9,552 bases of DNA, from positions 1 through 9,552 of the forward strand of contig JASHVC010000732.1 of assembly GCA_030039655.1 (NCBI GenBank). Reading direction: 5' to 3'. Within the stretch, counting starts at the first letter, position 1; each line of letters begins with the position of its first letter. The notes under the pieces are model-generated. The model saw only the letters and a program-made list of their open reading frames with translations. It was not told the origin of the DNA and did no database searches. The stretch is from Xanthobacteraceae bacterium. GTDB taxonomy: Bacteria; Pseudomonadota; Alphaproteobacteria; Rhizobiales; Xanthobacteraceae. Of this stretch, positions 6,493 through 9,552 are shown piece after piece. Position numbers and translations under genes: made by a program.

Positions 6493-6587
6493 TTGTCATC
6501 GTCCGCGAAGGCGGACAATCCAGTAATCATTGATTTCACGGAAATGGCGCCGATTACTGGATGGCCCGCTTGCGCGGGCCATGACAA
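6493..6587. repeat. 95-bp imperfect inverted repeat with nested hairpins (REP/MITE-like)
   Basis: Bases 6493-6528 match the reverse complement of 6552-6587 at 30 of 36 positions. Each arm holds its own hairpin: GTCCGC-GAAG-GCGGAC (6501-6516) and GGCCCGC-TTGC-GCGGGCC. A small central hairpin, ATTTC-ACG-GAAAT, lies at 6533-6545. The outer stem (TTGTCAT/ATGACAA) and inner stem (ATCCAGTAATC/GATTACTGGAT) pair perfectly, so the strand can fold into a cloverleaf. The element fills the 115-bp gap between two convergent genes and may end transcription from both sides. Elements of this style recur in Bradyrhizobiaceae-like genomes from memory; copy number cannot be judged from one window. Confidence 0.75.
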
Positions 6588-6601
6588 TAGTCAGCCGACA
6601 G

Positions 6602-7669
6602 CTACGCTGCCGCACGGGACTTGCCGAACGCCGGCGCCACTTCGGACATGAAGCGCGCCATTTCGTCCTTAACCTGACCGTGCGGCTTCAGGCCGACGTT
6701 GAAGTAGAGGATCACTTCGTCGAATCCCGCCGCCTCGACTTTCTTCAAGGTCTCGACGATGCGCGCGGGCGAGCCGAGCAGCACCGAATTCTCGGTCAGG
6801 TCTTCGGGCTGCACCTTCGCGAGCTTAGCGACCATGTCCACGAAATAGCGGTAGCTCGGCGGCGCAGTTTTCGGGTCTCCCGGCAGCGCCGGGATCACGC
6901 ATTCGCGGTAATAGCGGATCTGGCGGGCGCGCGCCGCGTCTTCCTGTGCCTTGTTATCGGCGAAATGGATGAAGTAGCTGCACATCAGCCGCTGCGGCTT
7001 GTTGCCGTACTTGGCGCAGGTCTCATTGTAAAGGTCGGACACTTGCTTGAGGCCACCGAAACTGAGCGCCGCCGCAAACGGCGCCACGATCAAACCGCAC
7101 TCCAGTCGCGCGGCGAGCTCGATCGAGGGCTTCGAGAACGATCCGACATAAGTCGGAATCGGTTTTTGCACCGGCTTCGGCGTAATGCGCACGTCGTCGA
7201 AGGAATAGTATTTGCCGTGATGCGACATGCGGTCATCTGCTGCCCACAGTCGGCGGATCACTTCGAGTCCCTCTTCAAAGATTCCCTGGTTGTCGTCGAA
7301 CGACACCCGGAAAGGCTCGTATTCGCGCCGGTCGTAGCCGCGGCCACAGGCAAAATCGACACGGCCGCCGGATAACAAATCGAGCGTCGCCCACTGCTCA
7401 GCAACGCGGATCGGATGATGCAACGGCGTGACGGTAACGGCCGGCGCCAGCCTGATGCGCTTGGTCTGCGCCGCCACATAGGACAGCACCAGGTCGGGAC
7501 AGGACAGCACGCCGAGCGAATTGAAATGATGCTCGCCGATCCACGCCGAGTGCATGCCGAGCTTGTCGGCATACAGCGCCTGATCGGTGATGTCGGCGAC
7601 GAACTGGTTCGAGGAGCGCGTGTTGTTTTCGTAGTGATTGTCGCTCAGCGTGAAGTAGCCGAATTCCAT
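6602..7669 (-). CDS. LLM-class flavin-dependent oxidoreductase (luciferase-like monooxygenase)
   Basis: The 355-residue product is a TIM-barrel flavoprotein of the bacterial luciferase family, which uses reduced FMN (or F420) and usually O2 to oxidise an organic substrate. AWIGEHHFNSLGVLSCPD (42-59) closely follows the LuxA EHHFTEFGVLGNP segment, and His47 aligns with the LuxA catalytic His44. TPLHHPIRVAEQWATLDLLS (81-100) followed by GGRVDFACGRGY (101-112) is the flavin-site region. The start is the ATG at 7669-7667, since GGAGG lies 6 nt upstream; a longer frame to 7735 would run through the promoter. The gene is divergent from a marR-type regulator and appears to have a good promoter (TTTACA-N17-TATTAT on the minus strand). 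Control by that regulator is a reasonable inference. A UbiD-type decarboxylase lies beyond the regulator. The substrate is unknown; a catabolic or detoxifying role is more likely than light emission. Confidence 0.9.
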   Translation of the reverse strand: MEFGYFTLSDNHYENNTRSSNQFVADITDQALYADKLGMHSAWIGEHHFNSLGVLSCPDLVLSYVAAQTKRIRLAPAVTVTPLHHPIRVAEQWATLDLLSGGRVDFACGRGYDRREYEPFRVSFDDNQGIFEEGLEVIRRLWAADDRMSHHGKYYSFDDVRITPKPVQKPIPTYVGSFSKPSIELAARLECGLIVAPFAAALSFGGLKQVSDLYNETCAKYGNKPQRLMCSYFIHFADNKAQEDAARARQIRYYRECVIPALPGDPKTAPPSYRYFVDMVAKLAKVQPEDLTENSVLLGSPARIVETLKKVEAAGFDEVILYFNVGLKPHGQVKDEMARFMSEVAPAFGKSRAAA

Positions 7670-7700
7670 GGGGTGCCTCCTGTGGCGCAACGTTTTGCGG

Positions 7701-7752
7701 CATAATAGTTGAAAATGCATCTGTTGTAAATGCACTGATCTGCGCTATTATG
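7701..7752. promoter_or_regulatory. Divergent overlapping promoters of the LLM oxidoreductase and MarR genes
   Basis: A perfect 8-bp inverted repeat, CATAATAG (7701-7708) and CTATTATG (7745-7752), supplies a TATTAT -10 box for each strand. On the minus strand, TTTACA (7730-7725) lies 17 nt from TATTAT (7707-7702), which gives a transcript start near 7695 and a leader of about 26 nt for the oxidoreductase. On the plus strand, TTGTAA (7724-7729) lies 16 nt from TATTAT (7746-7751), with a start near 7758, so the regulator mRNA would be nearly leaderless. The two -35 boxes use the same bases. Confidence 0.55.
7716..7734. promoter_or_regulatory. Candidate MarR operator
   Basis: TGCAT (7716-7720) and ATGCA (7730-7734) form a 19-bp inverted repeat with a 9-nt centre. 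AAATGCA also recurs directly at 7713 and 7728. The site covers the shared -35 region of both divergent promoters, so a dimer bound here could block both. Its size and symmetry suit a MarR-family dimer; binding is inferred from position. Confidence 0.45.
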
Positions 7753-8259
7753 TCGGGTGCTATGGCCCTTCCGAAGCACCCCACAAAGCTCAATCTCGCC
7801 GACTATCTCCCCTACCTGGTGAACCGGGTCGGCACCATCATCGCCGATCAATTCGGGGAAGAAGCCTTGGCGCCCAATGGGCTTAGCATCGCGATGTGGC
7901 GGGTCATGGCGGTGCTTGCGTCGACCGGCGGCCAGCGCCAGATCGACCTTGCCGACCTGACCAGCATCGACTCCTCGACCCTGTCGCGGCTAGTGACCCG
8001 GCTCGTGCGCCTTGGCCTCGTGACCCGCACCCGCTCAACGAGCAGTAACCGCGAAGTCGCCGTGAAGCTTTCATCGAAGGGCGGCGCGCTGGTAGCGCAG
8101 CTCATTCCCGTCGGGCTTGAATTCGAATCCGCCGCCATTGCCGGCCTCGCGCCGGCAGAGCTTATGACGCTCAAGCGCTGCCTGCGCCGGATGTACAGCA
8201 ATATGAAAGCCCGGCCTGCGGTAGCGGGCACTTTGCGACCGAAACGCGTAGCCGTCTAA
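7750..8259 (+). CDS. MarR-family transcriptional regulator
   Basis: The 169-residue protein has the MarR winged helix-turn-helix layout. Helices for dimerisation lie at each end (about 17-40 and 113-152). The DNA-binding unit is in the middle: IDLADLTSIDSSTLSRLVTR (65-84), then LVRLGLVTRTRST and the wing SNREVAVKLSSKG (99-111). MarR proteins are usually dimeric repressors released by small phenolic or other organic ligands, and often control the divergent gene. The 5' end is unsettled. The ATG at 7750 gives the longest form but overlaps the proposed -10 box. The in-frame ATG at 7762 (165 residues) fits the proposed transcript start near 7758. Neither has a clear ribosome site, which agrees with near-leaderless translation. 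Its stop is 3 bp from that of the convergent UbiD gene. The family is firm, the target inferred. Confidence 0.88.
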   Translation: MSGAMALPKHPTKLNLADYLPYLVNRVGTIIADQFGEEALAPNGLSIAMWRVMAVLASTGGQRQIDLADLTSIDSSTLSRLVTRLVRLGLVTRTRSTSSNREVAVKLSSKGGALVAQLIPVGLEFESAAIAGLAPAELMTLKRCLRRMYSNMKARPAVAGTLRPKRVAV

Positions 8260-8262
8260 ATC

Positions 8263-9552
8263 TCAGTCCACCTGAGAACCAGGCGCCGCGTCCTCGAACA
8301 CCGACACCGCCGGCGGCGTTCCTGAAAACCCGAGTTCGTTCCAGCGCGCCACCACCTGCTCATAAGTCTCCTTCGACAGCTTGGTGCGCTTGGAAAAGTT
8401 TTTGATGTGCCGGAAGTCCATGCAGGCGTTGATCAGGGCCTTGGAACCCCAGGGCCGGATTTCCGGTGGATTGAGGCTCGGGTCGAGGAACGTGCTCCAG
8501 GTCTCGCGCAGTATGTCGATGGATTGCGCCGGCCGCGAGCGCGTCGCCATCGCCCATAGAACCTGGTGCACGTTGGTCGGGTCGACGTCGTCGTCCACCA
8601 CGATGACGTATTTGCCAAAATACGCACCGCCCACGCATTGCGCCGCGAGCGCCATCACCTGCGGCGCATGGCCCGGATACATTTGTTTGATGGAGACAAC
8701 AGTGATGCCCCAGCCGGCGGCTTCCGGTATAGACCAGACCCCCTGAATGCCGGGCACGCCGAGTTTCTGCAGATCGGACCAGATCGCCGCCGAGCGCAAG
8801 GCCGCCCAGAACAATCCGGCCTCGTTGGCGGGGCCGTCCGCCATCAGCGCGCAGGTCAGCGTTGGATTGTTGCGGAAGCGGACTTTCTCCACGCGCATAT
8901 AAGGAGTCGCGCCGCTGGGGCGGCCGTAATAGCCGGTGAACTCGCCAAACGGCCCTTCGGCGAAGGTCTCGTCCGGGTATACGAAACCCTCAATGATGAT
9001 TTCCGCGCGGGCTGGCAGCGGCAGGCCGGTGAGATCGCTCTTGAACAATTCGATCGGCGCGCCGTTGATGCCGCCGTAATATTCATACTCGCTCTGCGTC
9101 TTTGGAAAGCTCGTCGCGCCGACCAGAAACAGCAGCGGGTCGATGCCGTAGGCGGCCGCGATCGGCATCGGCTTGCCCATCTTCCACCACTTCTCGCGGT
9201 CGAGGGTGGCGTCTTTGCCGGGCGAGGTGTAGACGCCGATCTCGCGCGGCCCTTTGATCATCATGCGGTAAGTGCCAACGTTGATGCGGCCGGTCTCCGG
9301 GCATTGCGTGACCACAGCGTCGCCGGTGCCGAGATAAAGCCCGCCGTCGAGCGGCCACATGCGCTGCGCCGGGAATTGCCGGATGTCGATCTTGTCACCC
9401 GTGACGATGTTCTGATTGCAGATCGCCGTTTCGGCCGGCACCTCGCGCGGCTTTATGGTGCGGCCCATCTTGCGCTGTAGCGCCTGCACCGCCTTGAGCG
9501 GGTGATCCACCGGCTCCTCACCGATCATCACGCAAAAGCGCGACAGGTTGCA
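8263..9552 (-). CDS. UbiD-family (de)carboxylase, 5' end beyond the window
   Basis: The visible 429 or so residues are the main part of a UbiD/Fdc-type enzyme. These reversibly decarboxylate aromatic or alpha,beta-unsaturated acids with prenylated FMN, which is made by UbiX. The frame stays open through the right edge (reading CNLSRFC before VMIGEE), so the start lies outside and perhaps 60-80 residues are missing. Numbering from the GTG codon at 9531 as residue 1, the key sites are N84 and R89 of INVGTYRM, E148 of SEYEYYGG, and E192/E197 of AEGPFGEF. By motif these match Fdc1 N168, R173, E233, E277 and E282. The position of the third metal ligand (Fdc1 His191) is Asp107, in SPGKDA. The gene converges on marR with a 3-bp gap. 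It is probably a catabolic decarboxylase rather than the ubiquinone-pathway enzyme, because of its setting; the substrate is not determinable and no ubiX is in view. Confidence 0.9.
   Translation of the reverse strand, partial: CNLSRFCVMIGEEPVDHPLKAVQALQRKMGRTIKPREVPAETAICNQNIVTGDKIDIRQFPAQRMWPLDGGLYLGTGDAVVTQCPETGRINVGTYRMMIKGPREIGVYTSPGKDATLDREKWWKMGKPMPIAAAYGIDPLLFLVGATSFPKTQSEYEYYGGINGAPIELFKSDLTGLPLPARAEIIIEGFVYPDETFAEGPFGEFTGYYGRPSGATPYMRVEKVRFRNNPTLTCALMADGPANEAGLFWAALRSAAIWSDLQKLGVPGIQGVWSIPEAAGWGITVVSIKQMYPGHAPQVMALAAQCVGGAYFGKYVIVVDDDVDPTNVHQVLWAMATRSRPAQSIDILRETWSTFLDPSLNPPEIRPWGSKALINACMDFRHIKNFSKRTKLSKETYEQVVARWNELGFSGTPPAVSVFEDAAPGSQVD

Noticed and set aside
8566..9480. A 304-codon plus-strand frame opposite the UbiD gene
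   Set aside because: The minus-strand UbiD gene carries all catalytic motifs. The plus-strand product is Arg/Ala-rich with no family features.

Overview
The window looks like chromosomal DNA of a GC-rich alphaproteobacterium, most likely in the order Hyphomicrobiales (Rhizobiales), perhaps near Bradyrhizobiaceae or Xanthobacteraceae. This rests on the high G+C, an HWE-family histidine kinase, TadE-type minor pilins, a 185-residue HNH protein of a type I associate with rhizobia, and a palindromic intergenic repeat of a style I associate with that group. The placement is inferred from gene content only. There are no rRNA, tRNA, CRISPR or transposase genes.

Layout. Positions 1-977 hold a clearly more AT-rich stretch with a family-25 glycosyltransferase (surface polysaccharide), probably acquired separately. 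Positions 1133-2289 hold two overlapping TadE-like minor pilin genes. Positions 2290-2794 hold no convincing gene, but a possible broken reading frame lies on the minus strand. Positions 2795-3907 encode a membrane-anchored HWE histidine kinase with no response regulator beside it. A well-formed sigma-70-type promoter then precedes an HNH endonuclease-family gene (4051-4608). Positions 4795-6486 encode a Na+/phosphate cotransporter fused to a PhoU-like domain, with a weak possible Pho box upstream. A 95-bp cloverleaf-like inverted repeat (6493-6587) fills the gap before the next, convergent gene.

The right-hand third (6602-9552) looks like a small catabolic module. It has a luciferase-like flavin-dependent oxidoreductase (minus), a divergent MarR regulator (plus) and a UbiD-family decarboxylase (minus, running off the right edge). 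Two back-to-back promoters share a -35 region that lies inside a 19-bp inverted repeat, a natural MarR operator candidate. MarR and UbiD converge with only 3 bp between their stop codons. The sequence supports regulation of the oxidoreductase by the adjacent MarR and a possible role in aromatic or unsaturated acid metabolism, but the substrate cannot be read from it.

Most of the window is ordinary accessory chromosome. The points most worth a second look are the MarR-controlled divergent promoter, the UbiD protein with Asp where a metal-binding His is expected, and the cloverleaf repeat with compensatory base changes between its arms.
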